From Ktedonobacter sp. SOSP1-85 (GTDB taxonomy: Bacteria > Chloroflexota > Ktedonobacteria > Ktedonobacterales > Ktedonobacteraceae), in NCBI RefSeq assembly GCF_016587415.1, contig NZ_BNJI01000001.1, positions 6,053,501 to 6,117,500 of the forward strand: DNA of 64,000 nt. Reading direction: 5' to 3'. Positions 17,306-25,280 of the stretch are shown piece after piece; position 1 is the stretch's first letter, and each line of letters opens with the position of its first letter. Below the pieces are notes generated by a model. The model was not told where the DNA came from, did not search any database, and saw only the letters and a program-made list of their open reading frames with translations. The position numbers and the translations under genes are program-made.

Positions 17306-18670
17306 TCAATAGGTAATGAATACAAAGCGAATATGCTGGGCACCTGGAAGGGTCGCATTGTTGGAGAAAGACGCAGACTGTACGCCCGTATGTGCTAATA
17401 ACAGGCTCTTGGCCTGGACCTGGCTCTTGCCTGCAATGCGGGCCTTCATGCGCTCCTGCTCGGTCTGCGAGAACTGGTATATCCAGATGCTTGTTCCAGT
17501 CGCCTGGACGGTGGCTGCGCCTTGCGCCGTGGTGGTGATGTGCATCTCTCCACTCGGTGTGTACCTGGTTCCCAGCTGCTGCCTTGACTGGGCCGTGAGT
17601 GCCTGGGTGATGAGTGTTTGAAGGGCTTGTGTCTGGTACACAATGCCTGTACATATCTCGTCCAGGGCCACATGCACACTTGCCGCCTCCTCTCCCGGCT
17701 GGTGGTCGGCGCTCGTCTTCTGCTGACAATGTAGCGGGGTGACAAGCGTTTCTGTGCTTTGGGCCTGGGTTTGTAGTGCTGCGGTGGTACTCTGATCAAG
17801 GCTTGCTTTCAGGCTCGTGCCTGCGGTATCGATGTCGTGTTGGGTCACAGTCTGGTAGTCGCGTGCGTCCTGTCCTCCACTAAAGGCTCCGTTCACTGCG
17901 GAGATATTGACGCGGCAGCAGGGGCCATAGATCGCACCCACCTTGAGATTGCCTGCTGGTCCTGCCTGGATCGCATGAGCGCTGACGCTCGCCTGCCCTA
18001 GCGTGGGATAATTGACCGCGCCTACAGTGATATCCTGGTCGGTTGTCACTTGTACCCCATTGGCTGCGGTGACAAGGGTTCCTGCTGGGATGGTCTGCGC
18101 ATAGGTCGCGCTATTGTAAAACGTGATGTACCCATGTGCAGCCTGCGCGTCCTGGTGGGCTTTCCCGGTGGTGGCAACAGTGCGCGCCTGGCTCATTGTG
18201 AGGGTGGGAAGTAACCTTCCTGGCACCTGGCGGTGGTTCGGGTCGGCGCTTCCGATCGTGACGGTAAAATGGGTTTCTATCGTGCGTGTGACTGGAACAA
18301 GCGTCACCGTCGTGGTCGCTGTCCAGAGAGGCAACGCGTACAGCAGACACCCCATAACAAGCGCACAAGAGCATACGATGATGCTGAGAGCCAAAAGAGG
18401 GCACCTGTGCTCTCTCACCCACTGGAACGGCCTTCTCTCTTCTGGCTCTGGCTCATGGTCGATGGGTGGAAGACTGTCAACCGTATTGGCTGGCTCCTCT
18501 GGCTCCTCTCTCGGGTAAATATGGATCTCAACATCATACAAACGGCGCTCATGATCGTATTCCTGTTTTGCTTCGATGTGGGGGATATCGTCTGTCGTGT
18601 GTGCCTGCTGGTCCTGCTGGTCAAGCTCGCGTAGAATCTGCTCCAGGTCGTTCTGTATATTGTCTTGCAT
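17306..18670 (-). CDS. Membrane-anchored protein with baseplate-J-like region, last gene of unknown module
   Basis: The 454-residue protein has an acidic N-terminal cytoplasmic part (residues 1-88), one membrane segment (about 91-115), then a large exported part. Residues about 180-250 (YITFYNSATYAQTIPAGT, then TTDQDITVGAVNYPT and AGPAGNLKVGAI) match the Baseplate_J-like pattern, as in phage baseplates and some surface proteins. The C-terminal half is Gln/Thr/Ala-rich. The start at 18670 has GGAGGGAACC upstream. It is the promoter-distal gene of the 17306-20862 module and ends 14 bp from tnpB. No function can be stated. Confidence 0.72.
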   Translation of the reverse strand: MQDNIQNDLEQILRELDQQDQQAHTTDDIPHIEAKQEYDHERRLYDVEIHIYPREEPEEPANTVDSLPPIDHEPEPEERRPFQWVREHRCPLLALSIIVCSCALVMGCLLYALPLWTATTTVTLVPVTRTIETHFTVTIGSADPNHRQVPGRLLPTLTMSQARTVATTGKAHQDAQAAHGYITFYNSATYAQTIPAGTLVTAANGVQVTTDQDITVGAVNYPTLGQASVSAHAIQAGPAGNLKVGAIYGPCCRVNISAVNGAFSGGQDARDYQTVTQHDIDTAGTSLKASLDQSTTAALQTQAQSTETLVTPLHCQQKTSADHQPGEEAASVHVALDEICTGIVYQTQALQTLITQALTAQSRQQLGTRYTPSGEMHITTTAQGAATVQATGTSIWIYQFSQTEQERMKARIAGKSQVQAKSLLLAHTGVQSASFSNNATLPGAQHIRFVFITY

Positions 18671-18729
18671 AGGGTTCCCTCCAACAGGAAGGGGAAGAGT
18701 AGACGGTGATGACACTCTTCCCTGAGACA

Positions 18730-19158
18730 TTAAGCGTTTGGGATGCCATCCCACGGTGCTTTACAGGTATCGAGGGGTCCGGCGCTAAAAGCCGTGTAGA
18801 AAAGGACCTCTTTGTTCAGCTGGTCGAGCTGGTCAAAGAAGCTCTCTGGGATGGTCCCACGCCAACGGATGACGATGTAGCCATCGCCTGACGTGTTGAC
18901 TCTGCCATAGGAGACTAACACTGCTTGTACGGGGCGTTCTGCCTGGAATGTCGTTTGAAAGTTCAGAGCAAGGGTGGCTGTGATCTTCTCGGAACACGAG
19001 ACAACGACATATTCATCCTCCCCGCTAAAGGTGATACCCATTAGTTGATTGACGCGCTCTGTCAACATACGTATGGTTCGGTGCGTTCCCCTGGGGGCGC
19101 TTTCCTGGGGTGGCAGTGGTTGCTTGGTGTGGATGGGATACGCTGGTATGACAATCAC
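18730..19158 (-). CDS. Hypothetical protein, 142 residues, module gene
   Basis: The protein starts with GTG, overlapping the TAG stop of the preceding gene in a TAGTG arrangement, so translation is coupled. No membrane segment or known motif is visible. It is a mixed alpha/beta sequence with ITFSGEDEYVVVSCSE and DGYIVIRWRGTIPE, suggesting beta strands, and a Pro-rich start. It sits between a single-pass membrane protein and the baseplate-J-like membrane protein, so it probably works with them. I do not recognise its family. Confidence 0.65.
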   Translation of the reverse strand: MIVIPAYPIHTKQPLPPQESAPRGTHRTIRMLTERVNQLMGITFSGEDEYVVVSCSEKITATLALNFQTTFQAERPVQAVLVSYGRVNTSGDGYIVIRWRGTIPESFFDQLDQLNKEVLFYTAFSAGPLDTCKAPWDGIPNA

Positions 19159-19886
19159 TATCTGACCTCTTTCATGGGCGTCGAGCTAAACACATCGTTC
19201 TGGTTCTTGAAGGCGATGCTTTGATCTCCAACAGTGACAATCATGTCTGGCTTGCCGTCACCGTCCAGGTCCCTGAATGTTACCTGTGCGGGGATCATGT
19301 CTTGCCCTCTTCCTACCAATGCAACGCCTGTCTTATACACATGTGTTTTGCTCGGGTCGCCTGCAGGCATTTCTATGACGGTAATCTGACTATGCAGATT
19401 GAGCACAAGGAAGTGGGATGGGTTTGCGCTCGTATCGTGGTTATGGCCGACAACGGCGTCGATCTGGTACGTACGGGGGCGCCCATAATGCAGGTCGTCT
19501 TGCCACGCTTGCACACCTTGACTTGCCATTCCAATACCAAGCCATCCCCCAACCATCAACACGCCTGCCAGTCCTATATACGCAGGCCAACGGGGTACAT
19601 GAAGAGGTGTCCCAACGGGCAAGAGGGGCGGTTGCTGGTGCTGCCTCTGTTGCCTGGGTTGGTTGTGGACATGCACACTGACACGGCGTGTTGCCTGCAT
19701 GTTCTCCTTGTTTGGCTGATAGGTGTTTTGACGTACCACACTGGTATGGGTGCGTGTGTTATATAAGGCGTCTTCGTCGATCTGGTCTTGAGTGTCTCTA
19801 TCCTCTCTCGGCGCTCTAGTAGCACGATTTCTGTGCGTGGGCGGCTGCTCGGTTTCAAGGTTTGGATGATAGCGAGATGGGGGCAT
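19158..19886 (-). CDS. Single-pass membrane protein with FG-GAP/VCBS-like C-terminus, module gene
   Basis: The 242-residue protein has a long hydrophilic, Gln/Pro/Arg-rich N-terminal part and one membrane segment at about 101-121. The outer domain ends in DLDGDGKPDMIV, the calcium-loop pattern of FG-GAP/VCBS propeller repeats, here as a single blade-like repeat. The start codon overlaps the previous stop (TAATG). The topology resembles that of the last gene of the module: a cytoplasmic disordered tail, one helix and an exported domain. Function unknown; a surface or secretion-apparatus role is only an inference. Confidence 0.7.
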   Translation of the reverse strand: MPPSRYHPNLETEQPPTHRNRATRAPREDRDTQDQIDEDALYNTRTHTSVVRQNTYQPNKENMQATRRVSVHVHNQPRQQRQHQQPPLLPVGTPLHVPRWPAYIGLAGVLMVGGWLGIGMASQGVQAWQDDLHYGRPRTYQIDAVVGHNHDTSANPSHFLVLNLHSQITVIEMPAGDPSKTHVYKTGVALVGRGQDMIPAQVTFRDLDGDGKPDMIVTVGDQSIAFKNQNDVFSSTPMKEVR

Positions 19887-20308
19887 TAGCGTTTCCTCCT
19901 CTCGTCGCGTGCTAGCTTCGAGGTGTTGGCTTGTTCCTCTCGCTTACGCATCGCGTATTGATAGAATTCCTCGTTCCAGCCGCACACATAGCCATAGCGC
20001 CAAAGTGCTGGGCGTAAGGTATCGTACATCGCCCATTGCAAAGCGTTCTCGACATCCTGGGCGACAATCTCGCGCTTGGCGAAAGCCAGGGCGAGAAATT
20101 CGCATCTTCCCGACTGCACGCCATTATGAAATGCTGGCTCAGCACAGAGAAGGATGGTATCAATACCTGCGTGTTTCGTCTCGTCTGTCAGCCTGGGGGT
20201 GTCTTCTGGGTGAGGACCAAACGAGGTTTCGACACGCTGACGTGAAGCGTCTTGCCATTGCATTTCATCTGTCTCGTGAGGGGGGATACTCATTCTATTC
20301 TGCTTCAT
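19886..20308 (-). CDS. Small cytoplasmic protein sharing a domain with its upstream neighbour
   Basis: The chosen start (ATG 20308, MKQNRMSIPP) is preceded by AGAGGAG, giving 140 residues; the longer frame to 20350 would run through a palindrome and is rejected. Residues of the form FHNGVQSG, then about 45 residues, then GYVCGWNEEF mirror the upstream gene (FFRGVQAG, then GWVIGWVKAL). The two are probably paralogues of one small helical domain. No known family is recognised. The stop overlaps the next start by one base. Confidence 0.65.
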   Translation of the reverse strand: MKQNRMSIPPHETDEMQWQDASRQRVETSFGPHPEDTPRLTDETKHAGIDTILLCAEPAFHNGVQSGRCEFLALAFAKREIVAQDVENALQWAMYDTLRPALWRYGYVCGWNEEFYQYAMRKREEQANTSKLARDERRKR

Positions 20309-20323
20309 GCTTTTCTCCTCTGG

Positions 20324-20356
20324 CTCCTCTTGTTGCCTGGCAGGCAACAAGAGGAG
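20324..20356. repeat. Palindrome between two module genes, 16-bp arms
   Basis: Arms 20324-20339 and 20341-20356 are exact reverse complements (CTCCTCTTGTTGCCTG). It lies in the 56-base gap between the first and second genes of the minus-strand module. It could act as an attenuator, or set different expression of the first gene and the rest. Confidence 0.75.
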
Positions 20357-20364
20357 CTTCTCTG

Positions 20365-20862
20365 CTAGATATATCTTCCGTTCACATGGTCGGTTGCCTC
20401 ATCTAGAGTCAGAAGGCCGTCGTTGACATACTGAGCAACTTCAGCAATGTTGTTCATGTCTTCATGACAAGGACATGAAGGAACAAAACAAAACGGGTTA
20501 GTGATGCTATGCCGTTGGGTATCATTGGGGATTACAGGGAGAAAGTTATCCCCATAGGGTGCAGGGACCTCAGACCGTTTGCCACGTGAAGCAGAGGGAG
20601 GTTGGTGACAAGACGAAGATGTTTCCAGCAAGGCCTTGACCCATCCAATGACCCAACCGGTATTCTCACAGGTCGAATCGGGAAAGGCGAGCAGGCGATG
20701 AACAAAGTGTTCATAGAGATCATGCTCATTCAGAGGTGTTGGCTCGTTCTGGTAAGCCTGGTATCCTGCCTGGACACCACGAAAGAAGGCAAGATTCGAA
20801 ACGGTGACTGGTGCATCCATCAGATGGCCAGGGTGTAATGCCATTGAGGCTCTTTGAGACAT
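20365..20862 (-). CDS. Hypothetical protein, first gene of the unknown module
   Basis: The 165-residue protein contains the FFRGVQAGYQAY to GWVIGWVKALLE domain shared with the next gene, followed by a Ser/Pro-rich linker. A short C-terminal part has CFVPSCPC and ends in a helical YVNDGLLTLDEATDHV. The start at 20862 has only a weak ribosome site, and ATG 20844 is an alternative. A well-formed minus-strand promoter (TTGACA, 17 bp, TACACT) lies at 21067-21095, leaving a leader of about 200 bases. No function is assigned. Confidence 0.6.
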   Translation of the reverse strand: MSQRASMALHPGHLMDAPVTVSNLAFFRGVQAGYQAYQNEPTPLNEHDLYEHFVHRLLAFPDSTCENTGWVIGWVKALLETSSSCHQPPSASRGKRSEVPAPYGDNFLPVIPNDTQRHSITNPFCFVPSCPCHEDMNNIAEVAQYVNDGLLTLDEATDHVNGRYI

Positions 20863-21066
20863 ACTTCAGCATCTCTTTCTTGACTGCGGAGCCTCTCTGC
20901 GCTATGCTGAGCGCAGAGAACTCCAGGACTTGGCAAAGGTTTTTGTGTGTTCTCACTCACTGGCTCTCGTTTGCAGACGGGAGCCAGTTTTTTCTTGTTT
21001 GCTGTCACCTGCTTTCTCTCAATGAGATTGAACTACCTTTCAAGTTTGTAACTATCCGTTATGAGA

Positions 21067-21095
21067 AGTGTACAATAGTAAACCTCATTTGTCAA
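21067..21095 (-). promoter_or_regulatory. Sigma70-type promoter for the minus-strand module
   Basis: Read on the minus strand, TTGACA (21095-21090) is followed after exactly 17 bases by TACACT (21072-21067). The predicted start is near 21060, about 200 bases before the first gene of the module. Confidence 0.6.
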
Positions 21096-21164
21096 CCTAA
21101 ATAAACAAAATTTCAACTTTGTCAACAAAAAATAATGAGAGCTACGCGTGTAAGGTTAATTTAG

Positions 21165-21192
21165 TTGACGTTGAAATGGATGATGGTACAAT
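21165..21192 (+). promoter_or_regulatory. Sigma70-type promoter for the HTH/GNAT-like gene
   Basis: TTGACG at 21165-21170 and TACAAT at 21187-21192 are spaced by 16 bases. The ribosome site GGGGGAGAG at 21210-21218 and GTG start at 21225 follow closely. The -35 box is part of the GTTGACGTTGAAAT motif, so a repressor bound there would block it. Confidence 0.65.
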
Positions 21193-21224
21193 ATAGTCAC
21201 ATTTCATTAGGGGGAGAGTATTAG

Positions 21225-22061
21225 GTGAATAGAAGGTCTCACCAGGAAGAGACGGATGCCTTTGTCTCGTTTAGCAGAGCATTAGAATTGTTTAAGCCGC
21301 TCAATAAGAACGCCTTCAATTATCGTGTGCGCAAAAAAGAAATCGCTACGAAAGAGGATGAAAGCGGAAAGACTTTATACGGGGTGCAAAGTGTGATAGC
21401 CATGAGAAATTCCCTACTCAAAAGGTTATCGCGCATAGACAAGCAACCGGAGGTCATTACTGATTGGCTACAACCGACAGATATACCGGCATCACTTGCA
21501 TTAGATCAGACTGTTTACCATGAGATGTATCTAGCTGAAGCCGAAGTCTACATGGCATGGAGAAGAAAGAATCCCTATATTTCTATGGCCGCTTTTGACG
21601 CAAGAGACCGTAGGACGTGCTATGCTTACATCGGCCTCATTCCGCTCCCTGAATCGGTTATTCTAGATGTTCTCACTGGCAAGAGAGACGAAAAGGAAAT
21701 TACACCAGATGAGATACTTACCTATGATCAACCAGGAGAATACTGTGTTTTAGCTAACAGTGCCGTAGTTCACCCCGATTATCCAGAACTGATTAGCAAG
21801 GTTATCGATGCTATTGGAGAGTATTGGCTCAAGCAGTATCCTGAAAAGCGCATAAAGCGCATCTATGCACAAACCGTCTCCGAAGATGGGCGCATAATGG
21901 CACAAAAGCTATATCTTGGGCCACTTTACGTACTTCAAGATCAAGAGTTGATTAAAATTGAAGATGCATATGTGCTTGATCTGGATGGTGTTGCCGCATC
22001 AAGGATTATCCGGCGATTCCAAGAAAAGCTAAGAGCTAAAGCAACTTATCCGTCTAAATAG
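21225..22061 (+). CDS. HTH-like / GNAT-fold-like protein, probable regulator of a mobile element
   Basis: The 278-residue protein starts with GTG behind GGGGGAGAG. Residues about 20-60 (LNKNAFNYRVRKKEIATKE followed by KTLYG) look like an AlpA/MerR-type winged helix, in which a Lys-rich recognition segment follows a short helix. The central and C-terminal part (YAYIGLIPLP, then YCVLANSAVVHPDY, then KRIYAQTVSEDGR and KLYLG) resembles a GNAT acetyltransferase fold without clear catalytic residues. Similar proteins are frequent in Ktedonobacteria-like genomes. Codon use is AT-richer than in the flanking chromosomal genes, suggesting transfer. It diverges from the unknown module. Confidence 0.6.
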   Translation: MNRRSHQEETDAFVSFSRALELFKPLNKNAFNYRVRKKEIATKEDESGKTLYGVQSVIAMRNSLLKRLSRIDKQPEVITDWLQPTDIPASLALDQTVYHEMYLAEAEVYMAWRRKNPYISMAAFDARDRRTCYAYIGLIPLPESVILDVLTGKRDEKEITPDEILTYDQPGEYCVLANSAVVHPDYPELISKVIDAIGEYWLKQYPEKRIKRIYAQTVSEDGRIMAQKLYLGPLYVLQDQELIKIEDAYVLDLDGVAASRIIRRFQEKLRAKATYPSK

Positions 22062-22175
22062 GGAATACAGGACTCATTTGCTTATATACCTTATTTTTGC
22101 CTTAGTTAGTGTTTGATTACCGCTACCTAGCCGATAGAAAAGCGAAAGGAGTGTTCAAGAAAAGAGGCAAAAGCT

Positions 22176-22296
22176 GTGAAAAGAAGCCAACATCGTCTGC
22201 CAAGAATACTTGATCGGGATGCTTGTCCATCCGATCTAAGAGATGCCCAATGGGAACTGTTGGAATCCTTGGTGCCAAGGATTCCTCCAAAAGTGG
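22176..22296 (+). pseudogene. Remnant of an IS5-family transposase N-terminus
   Basis: A short frame begins MKRSQHRLPRI and contains CPSDLRDAQWELLESLVP. This matches the start of IS5-type transposases (typically YPSDLTDAQWxLLEPLLP). After about 40 codons the similarity stops and the sequence runs into degenerate CRISPR repeats. Only the N-terminal fragment remains, so it cannot be functional. Confidence 0.55.
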
Positions 22297-22407
22297 CCTA
22301 TGGAGAGAGCAATCCGGGAGAAGATCCTGCAAGTGGCAGATACGCGGCCTTTTCTTGCCAGCGGTGATACGTAGCAGTGTGATCGATTCGGATGAAGATC
22401 CTGTAGT
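22297..22407 (+). CRISPR. Degenerate CRISPR relic: two decayed repeats one unit apart
   Basis: The segment 22297-22333 ends in GAAGATCCTGCAAG and matches the array-1 repeat at about 26 of 37 positions, with 22 of the last 26 identical. The segment 22371-22407 begins GTAGCAGTG and contains ATCGAT and GATCCTG, matching the array-2 repeat at about 27 of 37 positions. The two starts are 74 bases apart, exactly the repeat-spacer period of the active arrays, leaving a 37-base relic spacer (22334-22370). Orientation is the same as in both arrays. It lies between the IS remnant and the 3' end of cas6. Confidence 0.65.
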
Positions 22408-22470
22408 GAGAGGGGAAGGAGGCAGGAGCGGTGCGCGACCCGCGCACCGCTCCTGCCTCCTTCCCCTCTC
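22408..22470. repeat. Perfect inverted repeat, 30-bp arms, at the end of the cas operon
   Basis: Arms 22408-22437 and 22441-22470 are exact reverse complements with a 3-base loop. The right arm ends one base before the cas6 stop codon region (22472), so on the minus strand it directly follows the last gene of the effector operon and probably ends or protects that transcript. Confidence 0.88.
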
Positions 22471-22471
22471 A

Positions 22472-23461
22472 TTAGTTAGTGAGTTGGTACCAGCCGTTGC
22501 CTTTGACGACATTTTTGCCGATGTGGAGGAGTTCGCCGAGGGCCAGGAGCTCGAGGAATGGCTCAAGCTGGCCTTCAAAGGTGGCTACACCCATCAGGCC
22601 GCTGGTTGGTGTCGAGCGCTTCTGACGGTTGGAGTAGCTGCTGAGCTCTTCCCAGTGGGTGTGGTCGGCGCTACACGTTACCTGGTCAGCTAGCTGTGCT
22701 ACGGTGTCTCGCTCCTCCTTGGAGAGGGAGAGGTCCTGGCTGCCATAGTGCTTCTCCAGGGCAATGACGCGTTCGAGCAGGCGCCGCACGAGCGGGCGGA
22801 AGCTGGCGCGTTGTACGAGGTGTTCCTGGTCGATAAGGCGCGTTGGGGTGATGAAGCGCAGGGTTACGCGCCGCTTGTCCAGGCTCTCTGCTCTTTGTTT
22901 ATAGTCTTCGGGTTTGACGCTGACAACGGGCGCGTTTACCCGTACGTTGCCAGCTTCGTAGATAATCTGCTGTTCCTGTGTAAAGGGGTGATAGGCCTCG
23001 ACGCGCTCGACACGTAGAAGCCCTCGCTGGCCACGGTTCTCGTCCAGGCGCCGTCCCAGGCCCTCTCGCTCAATCTGTTTGATGGAGAGCATGATATAGG
23101 GGAGGAGTTTGACGATGCTCCCGATGAGCGTCATGCTGAAGGAGAAGTACTCCCCTGGCTGATAGCGCTTGATCCCTCCCAGTGGCGGGGTGATGACGAA
23201 GGGGCGAGGGATGTCCTGCCCCCAGGTATTGTCCTCGCGCAGGGGCGCAGCAATCGCGCTGACAGGACAGGCCTCATTGAGGATACACACACTACATGAG
23301 GGCGCGCTCTTGTTGGTGCAGAACTGGTCCAGGATGGCATGGAAGAAACTACCTCGGATGGAGGAGCCGCTATGGGCATCTAGCTCAAGTGGCGTCTGAG
23401 CACGTACCAGGAAGCGCAGATGAGTCGTCGTGAGAGTGGCGGATCGAAGTATGGGCTGCAT
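22472..23461 (-). CDS. cas6: Cas6, pre-crRNA processing endoribonuclease (RAMP, PF10040-like)
   Basis: Cas6 cuts the pre-crRNA at the base of each repeat stem. The 329-residue protein has the N-terminal RAMP pattern (SSIRGSFFHAIL), a Cys cluster (CSVCILNEAC) and PPLGGIKRYQPGEYFSF. It ends in SGLMGVATFEG, LLALGELLHIGKNVVKGNGWY, the Gly-rich C-terminal loop of the PF10040-type Cas6 group. It is the last gene of the effector operon, 17 bp after cas5. The repeats of both arrays contain a GATCC/GGATC stem that suits such an enzyme and would leave an 8-base CCTGCAAG tag. Confidence 0.82.
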   Translation of the reverse strand: MQPILRSATLTTTHLRFLVRAQTPLELDAHSGSSIRGSFFHAILDQFCTNKSAPSCSVCILNEACPVSAIAAPLREDNTWGQDIPRPFVITPPLGGIKRYQPGEYFSFSMTLIGSIVKLLPYIMLSIKQIEREGLGRRLDENRGQRGLLRVERVEAYHPFTQEQQIIYEAGNVRVNAPVVSVKPEDYKQRAESLDKRRVTLRFITPTRLIDQEHLVQRASFRPLVRRLLERVIALEKHYGSQDLSLSKEERDTVAQLADQVTCSADHTHWEELSSYSNRQKRSTPTSGLMGVATFEGQLEPFLELLALGELLHIGKNVVKGNGWYQLTN

Positions 23462-23478
23462 CCTAATCCTCTTTCTTA

Positions 23479-24219
23479 CTAATATGAAGCATCCAGGCGC
23501 TGATACCAGCTATAGCTACGAGACGAGCGCGTCGGCGCATAAGGAATAACGATATGCCGCAGAATACGGTCCTTATGCAAAACGATCCTGGCCTCGTTAT
23601 AGGTGTCGGCCTTCTGAAAGGTCAGGCTGGGGCCGCAATCATCCAGCATCTGGAGTGTTCCGCTGACCTCAAAATCCTGCATTTGCCCCGCTGTCAGGTG
23701 GATAAAGCGCCCCTCTGGAAGGGCTTGAGCTTCGTAAGGCTTCTCCAGCATCTGAAGAAATCCCCCGCGCTTCCCAAGGTAATTAATACACATCAATAGC
23801 TCGGGCAAAATCGGCGCGAGAGGTGAGTCGTCCGACAATTGGCAGGCCAGACTCATGCTGCCCTTGTAATTGACGTACTCGCGATAGGCAATGGTTGGCT
23901 GCATGGGATACTCTTTTTTCTCGCGGGCCTTCTGGGCTTTTTCGGCGTTACTCTTGTCCTTCAGCTCACGGCGAATCTTGCTAAAGCTTTTGACCACGAT
24001 CATTTCTTCGGGTGGCTCCAGGTAGAGTTCCAGGTCACGCAGGAAGGGGAACAGGTGTTCCCCCTCTGCCAGACCACGTGTCCGGATGGCCGCACCCAGC
24101 AATGCCATTTTCAGCGCGAAGGGCGTTGGAATCAGGAGCGTCTTGCCTCCCGAAGAGGTTGCGTTTGCTGGTCGCAGCGAGAAGAAGGAGACCGGCAGGT
24201 AGTGTGCAATCATCCACAT
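23479..24219 (-). CDS. cas5: Cas5 (Cas5a/Apern-like) Cascade subunit
   Basis: Cas5 caps the 5' tag of the crRNA in type I Cascade. The 246-residue protein has the Cas5a-type pattern: KTLLIPTPFALKMALLGAAI near the start, LELYLEPPEEMIVVKSFSK, then QPTIAYREYVNYKGSMSLAC in the middle. These follow the TIGR01874-like layout as I remember it. A strong GGGAAGGAG precedes ATG 24219. It follows cas7 by 20 bp. The assignment to subtype I-A-like rests on this protein and on Cas7. Confidence 0.75.
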   Translation of the reverse strand: MWMIAHYLPVSFFSLRPANATSSGGKTLLIPTPFALKMALLGAAIRTRGLAEGEHLFPFLRDLELYLEPPEEMIVVKSFSKIRRELKDKSNAEKAQKAREKKEYPMQPTIAYREYVNYKGSMSLACQLSDDSPLAPILPELLMCINYLGKRGGFLQMLEKPYEAQALPEGRFIHLTAGQMQDFEVSGTLQMLDDCGPSLTFQKADTYNEARIVLHKDRILRHIVIPYAPTRSSRSYSWYQRLDASY

Positions 24220-24239
24220 GGATGGCTCCTTCCCAGATG

Positions 24240-25250
24240 TTAGAATGTGAGCGCCTGTGGCGTGCTCGTATCAATCAAGGTGCGCATCTGCTGCGCGAAC
24301 TGGCCCAGAGTATCAAAGTTATGGAGTTGGACAGGCCCGCTGTTTTTACCATTCAGAGCGGTTGCGATCTCCTGAGCCTGCTCACGGTAGGCGAAGCGCT
24401 GCTCGCTGCCCCCAACAAGAGGGCTGATAAGCGGCGCGGGAATGGCGCTGCTGCTTGTGGAGATAAAGCCTTCGAGCGCGACCAGGTGTGGCAACTGGGT
24501 TGAGCGCATCGCGCCATTAAGTTCTAGAAAGGAATACATCACACTCTCCAGCAGCAACGCTGCGCGCTTCTGGCGCTCCTTCTCATCCTTGATGGCATAT
24601 TGTTGGGTGATATCGTTATAGCCGATGCGCCCCAGCTCCAGGTGGCAGACAAAGGCATACACGCCGCTGGAGGCCGGGCGATAGAAGATGTTCTGCCCAC
24701 GATTCGCCCCCGTTTTCTCCTGATCATTGGCATCTTCATTGCGTTGCTTCTCGCCGCGCTCGGATACGTATTTGACGTGAAAGTAACTCTCAGTGCGTGA
24801 GATCTCTGGGAGCGCGACGACCCAACCGAATTCACAGATAGACTTACGTGGAACCGAGCGTTTCTCCTCCGTGACCAGGATGCCCCCAATATCATCCATG
24901 GCACAGCGTTGCAGCATCTGATCGATAAAGTCGGCATCGCGAATGCCCTTTGTTTCCTTTAGAAAGGCGTCATCACCATTGATGCGGTTGACGTTGAGGC
25001 GCTGGCAACTGGCGCAGAGATTGACCTGGTCCTCTTTGGCGCGACGGTAGTAATGTTCCATCAAGACGTGCTTGAGCATATCGCCGGAGATAGCATTGAC
25101 GTTATGGAGCACATTATCCTCGCCAACGATATCGACCATACGCGTCTGGATCTGGTTGCCCTCGCCGCCCTCGTTGTTGAGGCTGTGGACGTTGAGCGTC
25201 ATGCGCGCGGCAATAGAGAGTGAGACCAGGGCCTTATTTTCGTTTGCCAT
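24240..25250 (-). CDS. cas7: Cas7 (DevR/Csa2-type) Cascade backbone subunit
   Basis: Cas7 subunits coat the crRNA spacer. The 336-residue protein has the DevR/Csa2 hallmarks: an N-terminal strand (KALVSLSIAARMTLNVHSLNN), NAISGDMLKHVLMEHY and CASCQRLNVNR. Then come DIGGILV, PRKSICEFGWVVAL, SSGVYAFVCHLELGRIG and the late HLVALEGFISTSS. It belongs to the autoregulator family TIGR01875 by pattern. A small four-residue Cys knuckle region (LCASC) may bind zinc. It lies 30 bp downstream of cas8, and AAGGAG precedes the ATG. Confidence 0.82.
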   Translation of the reverse strand: MANENKALVSLSIAARMTLNVHSLNNEGGEGNQIQTRMVDIVGEDNVLHNVNAISGDMLKHVLMEHYYRRAKEDQVNLCASCQRLNVNRINGDDAFLKETKGIRDADFIDQMLQRCAMDDIGGILVTEEKRSVPRKSICEFGWVVALPEISRTESYFHVKYVSERGEKQRNEDANDQEKTGANRGQNIFYRPASSGVYAFVCHLELGRIGYNDITQQYAIKDEKERQKRAALLLESVMYSFLELNGAMRSTQLPHLVALEGFISTSSSAIPAPLISPLVGGSEQRFAYREQAQEIATALNGKNSGPVQLHNFDTLGQFAQQMRTLIDTSTPQALTF

Positions 25251-25280
25251 TTGTATGTTTACTCCTTCTCTTGTCGTTTC

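Larger units (their letters stand above)
20863..21224. other. Divergent regulatory region between the unknown module and the HTH/GNAT-like gene
   Basis: This 360-base gap has no gene but two strong divergent promoters (21067-21095 minus, 21165-21192 plus). Between them are oppositely oriented copies of a GTTGAC...GTTGAAAT-type motif (21107-21125 inverted, 21164-21177 direct). This is the layout of an operator region controlled by one regulator, perhaps the plus-strand gene product. Confidence 0.55.

Noticed and set aside
22223..22693. 156-codon plus-strand frame over the IS remnant, CRISPR relic, hairpin and end of cas6
   Set aside because: It crosses a perfect 30-bp palindrome and antisense cas6 sequence; only its first codons, in another frame, relate to a transposase.
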